From the NCBI GenBank assembly GCA_964626565.1, contig CAZVFX010000019.1:1-64000 (forward strand): a stretch of DNA of 64,000 nucleotides, written 5' to 3'. The notes under the pieces are model-generated. The model was not told the origin of the DNA. It saw only the letters and a program-made list of their open reading frames with translations, and did not search any database. Source of the DNA: CAZVFX01 sp964626565. Its GTDB lineage: Bacteria > Myxococcota_A > UBA9042 > CAIXZC01. The position numbers were made by a program, and so were the translations under genes. This document shows, in pieces, positions 26,504 through 35,114 of the stretch (within the stretch, counting starts at the first letter, position 1; each line of letters starts with the position of its first letter).

Positions 26504-27754
26504 ATGAGGAAGATAAGCCTGGCGCTGGCGCTGGTGCTGGCGGTACCGTCCGTGGCTCTTGCCACCGACGCTCGCATCCAGTCCCTGGGCGGAGCCGAGA
26601 AGGCCTGGACTGTGGTTGATGAGACCAACGCGTTATCCCTGCCCTCTACGCTGCTGTTGTTTCCCAATACGGTTTGGGCAGATGCAGGAATGGCGCCCAG
26701 CCATGCGGTTGCCGGCACGACCGCGAACAATCTCGACACCAATGCAGGTTTCGGACTGCACCTGAGCCTCGGACCCAACACCGTGCTTGCGTTCTACGGT
26801 TCTAGCCTCAGTCGCACCGTTTCGGACAGCGTGCTTCAACAATCGCTGGGGTGGACTCAGAGCGACATCAGTTCCACCGACCTGGCGGGCGACACCAATG
26901 CCATTCACAATGCCGATCACCAGGGCACCATCGCCCTGGGGCAGCGGGCAGGCTCGACCCGGTTGGGCTTTATGGTTTCGGTGTGGGGCGACAGCTACAA
27001 AATCACCAACCCTGAGATCCTTAAAGAAGAACGTGGCGGCACCATTATTGAGGGAAAATTCGGTTTGGGCTTCGACCTCGCCCGCCAGAACAGCTTCGAC
27101 CTCGCGCTGGGATTCCAGGTCGGGATGTTCACCGACGACCGCTACCAGGACGGGGGGATGGTCACCCGGCTCAAGGGAGACACTGAATGGGGGGTCGACC
27201 TGCTGGCCCGGGGCATTTTCGGCATCCCCGGTGGAGAGAAACTCATTCCCTACGCCGCATTCGGGACCGGAGGCGGTGGGGTCAAATGGAACCAGCCGAT
27301 TCAGAACGCGCCCGAAGCCAAGTTCAGCGGGCTGGGCGGCGTGGTTGGTGCGGACCTCAGCATCCAACCGCTGGAAGACGTTTTTGTGCTGCCGGGACTG
27401 GGCTTGAGGTTCCACTCCTTTGATCTGGAAGATACTGGAGAAACCGCGCTCAAGAACGCCCAGATCACCCCCTTCTTCGGGGCCGCGGTGGACGCGAGAG
27501 TGGCGTCCTGGTTGTCGCTGCGATTCGGCTCCCGCCAGTCGGTGGTACTGGACACGACCGAGACAGAGGCCCAGACCACCAGCACCAGCGACGTGGTCTC
27601 CGAATTCACCCTGGGTGCGGGCATGTTGTTCGGCAACGTAGTCATCGACCTGATGCTGAACCCGGAGTTCCTCACCGAAGGCCCGAACATGCTGTCGGGC
27701 AACAAGCTCTCCGACGGCTTCGCCACCGAGGCATCGGTCAAATTTACCTGGTAG
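26504..27754 (+). CDS. Outer-membrane protein (beta-barrel), function unknown
   Basis: 416 residues with AGGAGGACAAT before the ATG. A short signal peptide (LALALVLAVPSVALA) is followed by DARIQSLGGAEKAWTVVDETN, a start seen in PorV/FadL-like outer-membrane proteins of deltaproteobacteria. The body alternates amphipathic strands (TIALGQRAGSTRLGFMVSVWG, SFDLALGFQVGMF), with a LLARGIFGIPGG segment and a C-terminal ATEASVKFTW ending in an aromatic residue, the usual barrel-assembly signal. Ligand or partner is unknown. It is convergent with the glycerate kinase gene. Confidence 0.65.
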   Translation: MRKISLALALVLAVPSVALATDARIQSLGGAEKAWTVVDETNALSLPSTLLLFPNTVWADAGMAPSHAVAGTTANNLDTNAGFGLHLSLGPNTVLAFYGSSLSRTVSDSVLQQSLGWTQSDISSTDLAGDTNAIHNADHQGTIALGQRAGSTRLGFMVSVWGDSYKITNPEILKEERGGTIIEGKFGLGFDLARQNSFDLALGFQVGMFTDDRYQDGGMVTRLKGDTEWGVDLLARGIFGIPGGEKLIPYAAFGTGGGGVKWNQPIQNAPEAKFSGLGGVVGADLSIQPLEDVFVLPGLGLRFHSFDLEDTGETALKNAQITPFFGAAVDARVASWLSLRFGSRQSVVLDTTETEAQTTSTSDVVSEFTLGAGMLFGNVVIDLMLNPEFLTEGPNMLSGNKLSDGFATEASVKFTW

Positions 27755-27766
27755 TCTTCTCCCGCT

Positions 27767-29155
27767 CTACAGCACGATAATCAAGCGCACATCCATGACG
27801 TTGGTTCCGGTTGGACCGGTCATCACGAGGTCCTCCATGGGAGCAAAGAAGTTGTAGGAGTCGTGGCGGGAGAGGAAGTCTGCCGCGTCGAGATCCAAGG
27901 CTGCCGCCCGGGCGGTTGTATCGCCAAAAGCGATGGCTCCCGCCGCGTCGGTAGGCCCATCGGTGCCGTCGGTGCCGGCGCTGAACAGCGCCATCTTGTC
28001 TTCGCCCTCGATGGCCAATGCGGCAGCCAGCGCAAATTCCTGGTTCCGCCCACCCTTGCCAGGCGTGGAGGCGTGGAGGCGTGGAGGTGTGGAGGAGAGC
28101 AACGTCACCGTGGTTTCGCCACCGGAGATGATGCACGCCGGCGGGGCGGCGGGCTTGCCGGTTGCCCGGACCTTACAAGCGATGGCCGCATGACTGCGGG
28201 CCACGTCGGCGGTCTCCCCTTCGATGGTGGAGCTGAGTATAACCGTCGACAGGCCCAGTTCCCTGGCCTTCCTCTCGCACGCGTCGAGGCAGGTGGCGTT
28301 GGTGCCGATGAGCAGGTTGTGGCTGCGGGCCAGTCCGGGGTCGCCGGGCTTGGGCGTTTCTTCCCGATTTCCTGCCGTTCCTTGTTGCAGTCTCTCGACC
28401 ACAGACGAAGAGGTCTGTCCCCTCAATCCGTACTTGTCGATTACTGCGAGGGCATCTGCGAAGGTGGTGGGGTCGGCCACCGTGGGGCCCGACGCGATGG
28501 TGGCGAGATTGTCGCCCACTACATCGGACAGTATGAGACTAACCACGGCTGCGGGCCAGGCAGCCCTGGCGAGGCGTCCGCCCTTGATTGCCGACAGGTG
28601 TTTGCGCACCGCGTTCATCTCTTCAATGGTGGCACCCGCGGCCAGGAGCAGGCTGGTGATTTGCATCTTGTCGGGGAGGGACAGACCTTCCGCGGGCAGC
28701 GGCAAGAGAGCCGACCCACCGCCGGAGATGAGGGACAGCAGCACTGTACGCTCGGTGAGGGGGGTTACGAGGTCGAGGACACGCTGAGCGCCGCGCCGAC
28801 CCGGCTCGTCGGGCACCGGATGCCCGGCTTCCAGCACTTCCACCGGGCCGCTGGTGCGCCCCCCCAGATGATCATACTTCGTGACGACGACCCCGCCGGC
28901 AACCAGGTCGCCCAGAGCGGCTTCAGCCGCCCCGCACATATTTGCTCCCGCTTTGCCCGCACCGACGATGACGACGTGGTCGAAGTCGGCGCGACGAAAG
29001 GTCACGGCAGTGCCATCGGGCGCCCGGAACGTCAGCGATTGCTCGTCCACCGCAATTGCCCGCTCCACAGCTTGCGCCGGGTCTACTGCATCCAGCCCCG
29101 CCTCGAATATCTCCAGGGCCATTTCCTTCAGCCGCTGATTTTGCTCATTGCCCAT
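27767..29155 (-). CDS. Glycerate 2-kinase (GckA/TtuD, MOFRL family)
   Basis: 462 residues from the ATG at 29155, ten bases after the glycosyltransferase stop; an upstream start at 29299 reads inside that gene. Family signatures: VIVGAGKAGANMCGAAE, LISGGGSALLPLPAEGLSL, NAVRKHLSAIKGGRLA, LILSDVVGDNLATIASGPTV and the C-terminal MOFRL region GGRNQEFALAAA with FSAGTDGTDGPTDAAGA. It phosphorylates D-glycerate with ATP to 2-phosphoglycerate. Oddly, a run STPPRLHASTP sits between SGGETTVT and GKGGRNQ, encoded by four 8-bp tandem repeats and lengthening a conserved loop by about ten residues. It is the last gene of a symporter-glycosyltransferase-kinase operon. Confidence 0.88.
   Translation of the reverse strand: MGNEQNQRLKEMALEIFEAGLDAVDPAQAVERAIAVDEQSLTFRAPDGTAVTFRRADFDHVVIVGAGKAGANMCGAAEAALGDLVAGGVVVTKYDHLGGRTSGPVEVLEAGHPVPDEPGRRGAQRVLDLVTPLTERTVLLSLISGGGSALLPLPAEGLSLPDKMQITSLLLAAGATIEEMNAVRKHLSAIKGGRLARAAWPAAVVSLILSDVVGDNLATIASGPTVADPTTFADALAVIDKYGLRGQTSSSVVERLQQGTAGNREETPKPGDPGLARSHNLLIGTNATCLDACERKARELGLSTVILSSTIEGETADVARSHAAIACKVRATGKPAAPPACIISGGETTVTLLSSTPPRLHASTPGKGGRNQEFALAAALAIEGEDKMALFSAGTDGTDGPTDAAGAIAFGDTTARAAALDLDAADFLSRHDSYNFFAPMEDLVMTGPTGTNVMDVRLIIVL
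28063..28094. repeat. Four 8-bp tandem repeats inside the glycerate kinase gene
   Basis: Plus-strand units GCGTGGAG three times, then GTGTGGAG. The 8-bp unit is not a multiple of three, so each unit is read in a different frame; three units (24 bp) restore the frame. Loss or gain of one unit would truncate the enzyme. Confidence 0.85.
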
Positions 29156-29165
29156 GGCTCGCCGC

Positions 29166-30647
29166 TCACGCCTCGCCTTCGAGCAGTTCCAGAAGCCGGG
29201 CGCGCCGCTGATGGAAATCCAGCGCCAGCGACCGCGCCACGCCGTCCACCCGGTCCTCGTAGAACTGCTGTGCGTCCGCGGCCGGCACCCCCAGGGCACG
29301 CTGCGCCGCCCTTACCTGTCCGAACGTGGTGAGTCCAAGGTCGGCCAGGCGGTCCTTGACGAACTCGAAGAAGGCGGCAGTGTAGAGATAGTTGAGGCAA
29401 CGCTTGGGCGTGTCGATGTCGTCGTGCCGAAGGGCGAAAGCAACCCCTGCCTGCAGAATGTCGATCCACGCGGCCCCATCGATGCCGGCGGAAACCAGGG
29501 GGTCCGAGTCACCTTTGGGCGCTGAGCCAAGCCGGTCGAGGAGAGTTGCCACGCGTTGGTGCTCAGTCTCGCCCAGGACCTGGCAAAGATCGTGTTCGTA
29601 CTCCGGAAATTTGGAGAGCAGACTGTGGATTTTGCCATCCACATCAAACGCGTCGGTAGTGCCCGGATCAATGAAGTCGATCCCCGTTTGCTGAGGACCC
29701 AACTCGACCACGTGACCCAGCTTCGACTCCGGACGGAGGGCCCGCGAGACCGCTCCTTCCGCCCGCTCCCAGTGGAGCAGGCGCTCGAGTGCGGCGCCGA
29801 TGACCTCGCCCGGCATTACGGTCAACTTGGCTTCATCGGTGATGTCGTGAAGCTTGGCCCCAAGATAGACTTCGTATATGACGGTGTCACCCTCGGCGAT
29901 GTTGTCCATGGTGGTGCTGATGTCGGTGCCGTACTTGCGCCGGGCCGTGGTCCACGCCGCGGCCCGTTCTTTGGCCACGGCGCCGGCCGACAACACGATG
30001 TCGCCCGATATGCCGCCTGGAACGTAGGCGCCGAGGAGAGTGGTGAGCGGGCCGACGATGAAGCGGGTAAGGGATGCGTCCACAAAATGGCGCGCATACC
30101 TGGCGGTGATGAACATGGGCCGACCGGGATGGTCTGCCCCGTGTTGTGTCTCCACTTTGGAAAAAACCTGCTGCCACCGGCCCATATCGTTACGCAGGTC
30201 GCCGTCCAGCAACACCAGCATCCGGGCGTCGCAGTACCCCATCTCGTCAAAGACGAGCTTGAGTGCGCTCCCCTTGCCGGGAGTCGGTTCCCCGCCATAC
30301 ATGTCGTACGGCGTGACGGTCACGTGGAGCCGATTGCGCACATCGGGAGACAGCTTCCCCAGCGCCTCACCCGCGGCTTTCAAGCACGCATCGAGAGTCG
30401 TTCGATCCGGCCCGGCCTCGGTGAAGGTCCCATCGGTTATGACGAATGCCACTTGCTGGTTGGGAAAATTCAGAGGCGCAGCTTCGATCCCGTCGGCCAG
30501 CAAGCGGGCTGCGGTGACATCGTTGTGAAAGGTGGGATGGCCGATAATGACCATTGCCCCGTGCACCTGCCACGCTTTGCCCAGTTCACCCGGCTCAAGG
30601 CCGGTGCTTCCCTGCCAGAGATTAGGCAGGACAACGTTCATTGCCAC
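29166..30647 (-). CDS. Putative GT-A type glycosyltransferase
   Basis: 493 residues from a GTG with GAGG seven bases upstream; that ribosome site overlaps the stop of the symporter gene, so translation is coupled. Residues 30-150 form a nucleotide-sugar-binding-like fold: MVIIGHPTFHN, VAFVITDGTFTEAG, GKGSALKLVFDEM and MLVLLDGDLRND, where DGD is a DxD-like metal site. A long helical C-terminal half follows. The pattern resembles enzymes making glucosyl- or mannosylglycerate, and the neighbour is a glycerate kinase, so a glycosylglycerate role is a reasonable guess but is inference only. No signal peptide or membrane segments were seen. Confidence 0.55.
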   Translation of the reverse strand: MAMNVVLPNLWQGSTGLEPGELGKAWQVHGAMVIIGHPTFHNDVTAARLLADGIEAAPLNFPNQQVAFVITDGTFTEAGPDRTTLDACLKAAGEALGKLSPDVRNRLHVTVTPYDMYGGEPTPGKGSALKLVFDEMGYCDARMLVLLDGDLRNDMGRWQQVFSKVETQHGADHPGRPMFITARYARHFVDASLTRFIVGPLTTLLGAYVPGGISGDIVLSAGAVAKERAAAWTTARRKYGTDISTTMDNIAEGDTVIYEVYLGAKLHDITDEAKLTVMPGEVIGAALERLLHWERAEGAVSRALRPESKLGHVVELGPQQTGIDFIDPGTTDAFDVDGKIHSLLSKFPEYEHDLCQVLGETEHQRVATLLDRLGSAPKGDSDPLVSAGIDGAAWIDILQAGVAFALRHDDIDTPKRCLNYLYTAAFFEFVKDRLADLGLTTFGQVRAAQRALGVPAADAQQFYEDRVDGVARSLALDFHQRRARLLELLEGEA

Positions 30648-30656
30648 GAGAGAACC

Positions 30657-32285
30657 TCACTTGGCGACGACGAGGCCGCCCATGTACCAGGAAACTGCGA
30701 TGATGATGATGGTGGCTGCAATGAGGATTGCGTACCGGGTCAATTCCACTGCGGAGGAATCTTCCGCGGCTGCGGCCTTGGCCGCCGCGTCCGCGGGCGG
30801 GGCCGGTGCGACCTTGCCGAGCCGGGGAAGGCTGAGCCCGACGGCCACGAATAAGGCTGCCACCAGCCCGAAGACGTTCCACCAGAGCCAGGAAACCGAG
30901 GGAACGTACAGCCACAAGTAGATATTGAGGCCGACCCCCGCACCCAATCCGATAATAGCGGGGATACCGGCCACGAAACGGGTCAAAAAGGCGAGGAGGA
31001 ACACTGCCAGCACCGGCCCGTAGAAGATGGAGCCGATCTTGTTCACCGACTCCACCACCGTGTCGGAGATGTCGCCGACGACAAAGGCGAACGCGCAGCA
31101 GAGCATCCCCCATGCGAAAGTGACCCCCCGCGCGGTGATCATGTACTTCTTCTGGGATGCACCTTTGAGCAGGTTGAACCGCTGGACATAGTCGGTCATG
31201 GTGGAGGCCGACAATGAGTTGAAAGTGGAGTCGAGGCTCGACATTGAAGCCGCGAGCATGCCCGCGATCATTATGCCGATTATGCCGGTGGGCAGGTAAC
31301 TGACGATAAACACCGGGACCAGTTCGTCGAACTTCCGCGTGCCGTCTTCATTGAGTGAGAGCTTTCCGATGATTTCGGGATGATTCGCGACGATAGCTGC
31401 CAGAGCAACCCCGAACAGCACGTAGCAAATGACCAGCGGAAAACGCATGAGCCCGTTGATGAAGAGCGACTTGCGGGCCGCAGAAACCGATGGTGCAGCA
31501 AGGACTCGCTGCACCTGGGTCTGGTCGGTGCCGTAGTAGGACATGTAGAGGAAAATACCGCCGATTACCAGGGGCCAGAATCCGTACTCCGAATTATCGC
31601 CCAGGCCGTGGTGTGCAAAGTCCAGCGCGGAGGCCCGTGATTCGGACAACACCGCCAGCTCCGAGAAGCCACCCAGATGCCACACCACAAATCCGATGGA
31701 CAGCAGCACGCAGCCCCACAGCACCACCAGTTGGATGGAGTCGGTGTAGACGTCGGCCACCAGGCCGCCCAGCGTGGAGTAGACGAGGCACACGATACCG
31801 ATGATGAAGATCAGCACCCAGATGGGCGCACCGGTGGCCACCTCCAGGATGACCGCAGTGGCGTAAATCGTGACTCCGGTTGCCAGGGAACGGCTCAGCA
31901 GGAACACTGCGCTCATCACGAGGCGGGCGCTGAGCCCAAGTCGCTCTTCCAGAAACTCGTAGATGGTCACGACACCGCTGCGCCATAGCATGGGCACAAA
32001 CACCAGCATGATCAGCAACATGGCGATGGGCAAGGCGATTTCCCACTGGAGCATTCTCAGCCCGCCGCCTTCCTTTACCGCAACAAAGGCCGGAACGCCC
32101 ACCAGGCTGTTGGTGCTGGTCTGGGTGGCCATAATCGACATTGCCGCAATCAGCGGCGGAATGCTGCGCCCGCCCAGGAAGTAATCTTCACCGGACGAAG
32201 TCTTGCGCGCCAGCCAGAGCCCCAACGCCACCATACCGACCAGATAGCCGGCGATGATTCCCCAATCGAGAACTGAGATCGTCAT
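30657..32285 (-). CDS. Sodium:solute symporter (SSS family)
   Basis: 542 residues from the ATG at 32285 (GGGAG upstream; a GTG two codons earlier is possible). About 13 hydrophobic segments span the protein, with SSS landmarks: GIIAGYLVGMVALGLWLARK, the DYFLGGRSIPPL loop, TLGGLVADVYTDSIQ and SMSSLDSTFNSLSAS. It imports a small solute with sodium across the inner membrane. It heads an operon with a glycosyltransferase and glycerate kinase, so a glycerate-type or sugar-type compound is a plausible substrate (inference). The C-terminus has an Ala/Pro-rich loop and a last helix. Confidence 0.88.
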   Translation of the reverse strand: MTISVLDWGIIAGYLVGMVALGLWLARKTSSGEDYFLGGRSIPPLIAAMSIMATQTSTNSLVGVPAFVAVKEGGGLRMLQWEIALPIAMLLIMLVFVPMLWRSGVVTIYEFLEERLGLSARLVMSAVFLLSRSLATGVTIYATAVILEVATGAPIWVLIFIIGIVCLVYSTLGGLVADVYTDSIQLVVLWGCVLLSIGFVVWHLGGFSELAVLSESRASALDFAHHGLGDNSEYGFWPLVIGGIFLYMSYYGTDQTQVQRVLAAPSVSAARKSLFINGLMRFPLVICYVLFGVALAAIVANHPEIIGKLSLNEDGTRKFDELVPVFIVSYLPTGIIGIMIAGMLAASMSSLDSTFNSLSASTMTDYVQRFNLLKGASQKKYMITARGVTFAWGMLCCAFAFVVGDISDTVVESVNKIGSIFYGPVLAVFLLAFLTRFVAGIPAIIGLGAGVGLNIYLWLYVPSVSWLWWNVFGLVAALFVAVGLSLPRLGKVAPAPPADAAAKAAAAEDSSAVELTRYAILIAATIIIIAVSWYMGGLVVAK

Positions 32286-32483
32286 GTGCACTCCCGGTTT
32301 GTGCGTGCCGGACGCAGGCCCCGCCTTTGCAGTTGGGGTTCTGTGTTGATCCTCGTTATCAAGGACTAGCAGATTTGGTCAGCCGCTTCAAGCCGGACCT
32401 TGCAAACGCAGCCGGATCTGGCAGAATCGTCGTGACGGCGATTAGCTCGCTGCATTATCACTCGCTCCCAAAGGGGCCCTCGC

Positions 32484-35114
32484 ATGGTTGTTCGCATTCT
32501 CAGTTTTGTCGTCGACAGGCCCAAAACCGTCATCGTGACGGCTCTGCTATTTGTGGCCATCATGGCCACCGGCCTCGCCCAATTGGGCATGGACCCCTCG
32601 GTCAAGTCGATGCTGCCCCGGGACACACCGACCTGGATAAATCTGGAACGGCTGGAGGACCTGTTCGGATCGTCTGAAATAGTCCTTGTGACCGCAGAGG
32701 TCGAAGATCTGCTCGGAGCCGGGACCATTGCCGCGATGGCGACCATGGAAGAGGAATTGGCGGAATTGCCCGATGTGGATCGGGTGGTTTCGCCGCTGTC
32801 GCTGAAATACCTGGAGGCGGACGAGGGCACTTTCACGCCGGTGGACCTCATCGACGCGGACAATCCCCCTCGAACTGACGGCGAGAGGGATGAGGCGAGG
32901 CGTCGCATTCTATCCGACGACTTGTACGTGGGCAGCATCGTCTCCCCCGACCTCAAGCACGTTGCGTTCGTGGTGATGCTGACAGACGATTTCGACGATA
33001 CGTCCGTGGCCTACAGTGTGCGCAACGTGGTGGACCGGAATGAGCTGAAGATCACCCTCACCGGCCTGCCCATAACCCGCATCGCAGTGACCGACGGCAT
33101 GAAGGGTGATCTCAAAATGTTCCTGCCCGCCGGGATCGTAGTGATGATCCTGCTGCTGGTGCTCTCCTTCAAGACCTGGCTGGGCGCGATTCTTCCCCTG
33201 CTGGTGGTCCTCATGTCCGTGGCATCCACATTCGGTCTGATGGGACTGGTGGGCGAGAAGATCCGACTGGTCACGGTGATCATCCCGGTGATGCTGGTCG
33301 CGGTGGCCAACGACTACGGGATCCATCTGGTGGCTCACTATCTGGGCTCGGTGAGTTCCAACCCCGATCTTCGCAAGCGGCTGCACGTGCTGAGCGTGAC
33401 CCGGTCCCTCGGGGTGCCCGTGCTCACCGCGGGGATCACGACTGTGGCCGGCTTCCTGACCCTGACTTCCCACGTTATCGGTGCGGTGAAGGTGGCCGGC
33501 GTCATGGCCGCGTTCGGCATCGTAGTTGCCTTTACTTTGAGCCTCACCTTCATTCCCGCCATGCTCATGATCCTGCCGACCCCGCCCGTGGCGGTGAAGA
33601 AGTTCGCAGGCGGGCTGGCGGCCCGCGGGATCGGCGTCTTCTGCTCCTTCCTGAAGCGATACGGCAAGCCTGCGGTGTTGATTGCCGCAGTGTTCACCGT
33701 GACTGCGGGCAGCGGGATCCGCCACCTCAACGTGGACACCGATCCGGTGCGCTATTTCCACGCCGAAGCCCAGGTCCGCAAGGACAACGAGTACGTCAAC
33801 CGGGTATTCGGCGGTTCTGCGCAGTTGAACGTTGTGGCGCGGGGTGACATCAAGTCTCCCGACATGCTCGGCAAGATGGAGAAGCTCCAGGAGTTTTTGA
33901 AGCGAAACAAGCACGTTTCCAAAACCCAGTCGCTGGCCGACGCGATCAAACGGATGAACCGGGCGTTCCACAACGATGACCCGGCCCATGAGCGGATTCC
34001 GGATTCCAGGGATGTGGTCGCGCAATACCTGCTGTTGTATGAGAACTCCGGGGGTACCGACCTGGATCGCTTTGTGGACTTCCCCTACGAACACGCTCAA
34101 GTGACCGCGAGGGTCAACACCACCAGCGCCAATGCACTGCGCGACCTGATGCACGACGCCCAGGGATACGTCGCCGACGAACTGAACAGCGATGAGTTTC
34201 CCATGGTTACCGGCTTCGTGTCGGTGCTGGGCGTGCTGGTGCAGATGGTGGTCAGGGGACAACTTATCAGTCTGGGGCTATCGCTGCTGCTGATCTTCCT
34301 CATCTCTGCGGTGGTATTCCGTTCCCTTGTGGCGGGCGGGTTCGTGGTGTTTCCCCTGGCCTTTGCCATGGTGACGGTGTTCGGCCTGATGGGGTACTTC
34401 GATATCGAGTTGAACATTGCAACCGCGATGCTGGCGAGCGTCGTCGTCGGTGTGGGTGTCGACTACACCATACACTTCCTCTGGCACTTCAAGGAGGAGT
34501 ACTCCAGCCACGGTGACGCGTGGAAGGCTGTGGAGGACACTCTCGCGACATCAGGGCGGGGGATCATTGTCAACGCGTTGTCGGTGATCGTGGGTTTCAG
34601 CGTCATGATGTTCTCCAACTTCCTGCCCATCTTCTTCTTCGGGTTTCTGCTGACCATTTCCATTACCTCCTGCCTCGTTGGCGCCCTGGCGATCCTGCCG
34701 GTGTTGGTGACGACCTTCCAGCCGTCATTCCTCGGGCGGCCCGCCGGGGACGGCACAGCTTCGGTCGCGGAGCCGATTTGGGCAGAGGAGACGGCGCCGT
34801 CCCGGGCGCTCACTTTCGCCACCCGGCTGGGCGCGGCGCTTTGTATCGCCGGGCTGGGGTATCTGCTCTATCTTGTGTACGGATTCATCGCGGACTGGTA
34901 CACGGCGATCCCGGCCGCGACCGGATTCTGGGCTGCACTCTGGGAGGTCATCAAAGAGAACCCGAGCATTGCCGCGGCGCTCTATGTGCTCGGTTGTTTG
35001 AATTCGGCTGGTGTCGCTGAGTTCAAGTTCGGGAAGAACTTTGTTCTGGCCTTTCTTCTGGCCCTACCCCTCACTCCCTTCATCATGATCGGCGTCTGGG
35101 CCCGGCGGAAGTGA
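32484..35114 (+). CDS. MMPL/RND-type membrane exporter
   Basis: 876 residues. One N-terminal helix (IVTALLFVAIMATGLAQL) is followed by a large periplasmic loop, a block of transmembrane helices around residues 215-385 (AGIVVMILLLVLSF, PLLVVLMSVASTFGLMGL, VIIPVMLVAVANDYGIHLVAH), a second loop, then a second block around 590-755 with VVVGVGVDYTIHFLWHF. The acidic residues within these helices (AVANDYG and GVGVDYT) are where RND proteins relay protons. The last 110 residues add two or three more helices. Probably exports lipids or hydrophobic compounds, as do COG1033-type proteins; cargo is unknown. The ribosome site is weak. Confidence 0.85.
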   Translation: MVVRILSFVVDRPKTVIVTALLFVAIMATGLAQLGMDPSVKSMLPRDTPTWINLERLEDLFGSSEIVLVTAEVEDLLGAGTIAAMATMEEELAELPDVDRVVSPLSLKYLEADEGTFTPVDLIDADNPPRTDGERDEARRRILSDDLYVGSIVSPDLKHVAFVVMLTDDFDDTSVAYSVRNVVDRNELKITLTGLPITRIAVTDGMKGDLKMFLPAGIVVMILLLVLSFKTWLGAILPLLVVLMSVASTFGLMGLVGEKIRLVTVIIPVMLVAVANDYGIHLVAHYLGSVSSNPDLRKRLHVLSVTRSLGVPVLTAGITTVAGFLTLTSHVIGAVKVAGVMAAFGIVVAFTLSLTFIPAMLMILPTPPVAVKKFAGGLAARGIGVFCSFLKRYGKPAVLIAAVFTVTAGSGIRHLNVDTDPVRYFHAEAQVRKDNEYVNRVFGGSAQLNVVARGDIKSPDMLGKMEKLQEFLKRNKHVSKTQSLADAIKRMNRAFHNDDPAHERIPDSRDVVAQYLLLYENSGGTDLDRFVDFPYEHAQVTARVNTTSANALRDLMHDAQGYVADELNSDEFPMVTGFVSVLGVLVQMVVRGQLISLGLSLLLIFLISAVVFRSLVAGGFVVFPLAFAMVTVFGLMGYFDIELNIATAMLASVVVGVGVDYTIHFLWHFKEEYSSHGDAWKAVEDTLATSGRGIIVNALSVIVGFSVMMFSNFLPIFFFGFLLTISITSCLVGALAILPVLVTTFQPSFLGRPAGDGTASVAEPIWAEETAPSRALTFATRLGAALCIAGLGYLLYLVYGFIADWYTAIPAATGFWAALWEVIKENPSIAAALYVLGCLNSAGVAEFKFGKNFVLAFLLALPLTPFIMIGVWARRK

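Noticed and set aside
32910..34262. 450-codon His-rich frame antisense to the exporter gene
   Set aside because: Composition mirrors the Val/Met-rich membrane protein on the other strand; no start signal.
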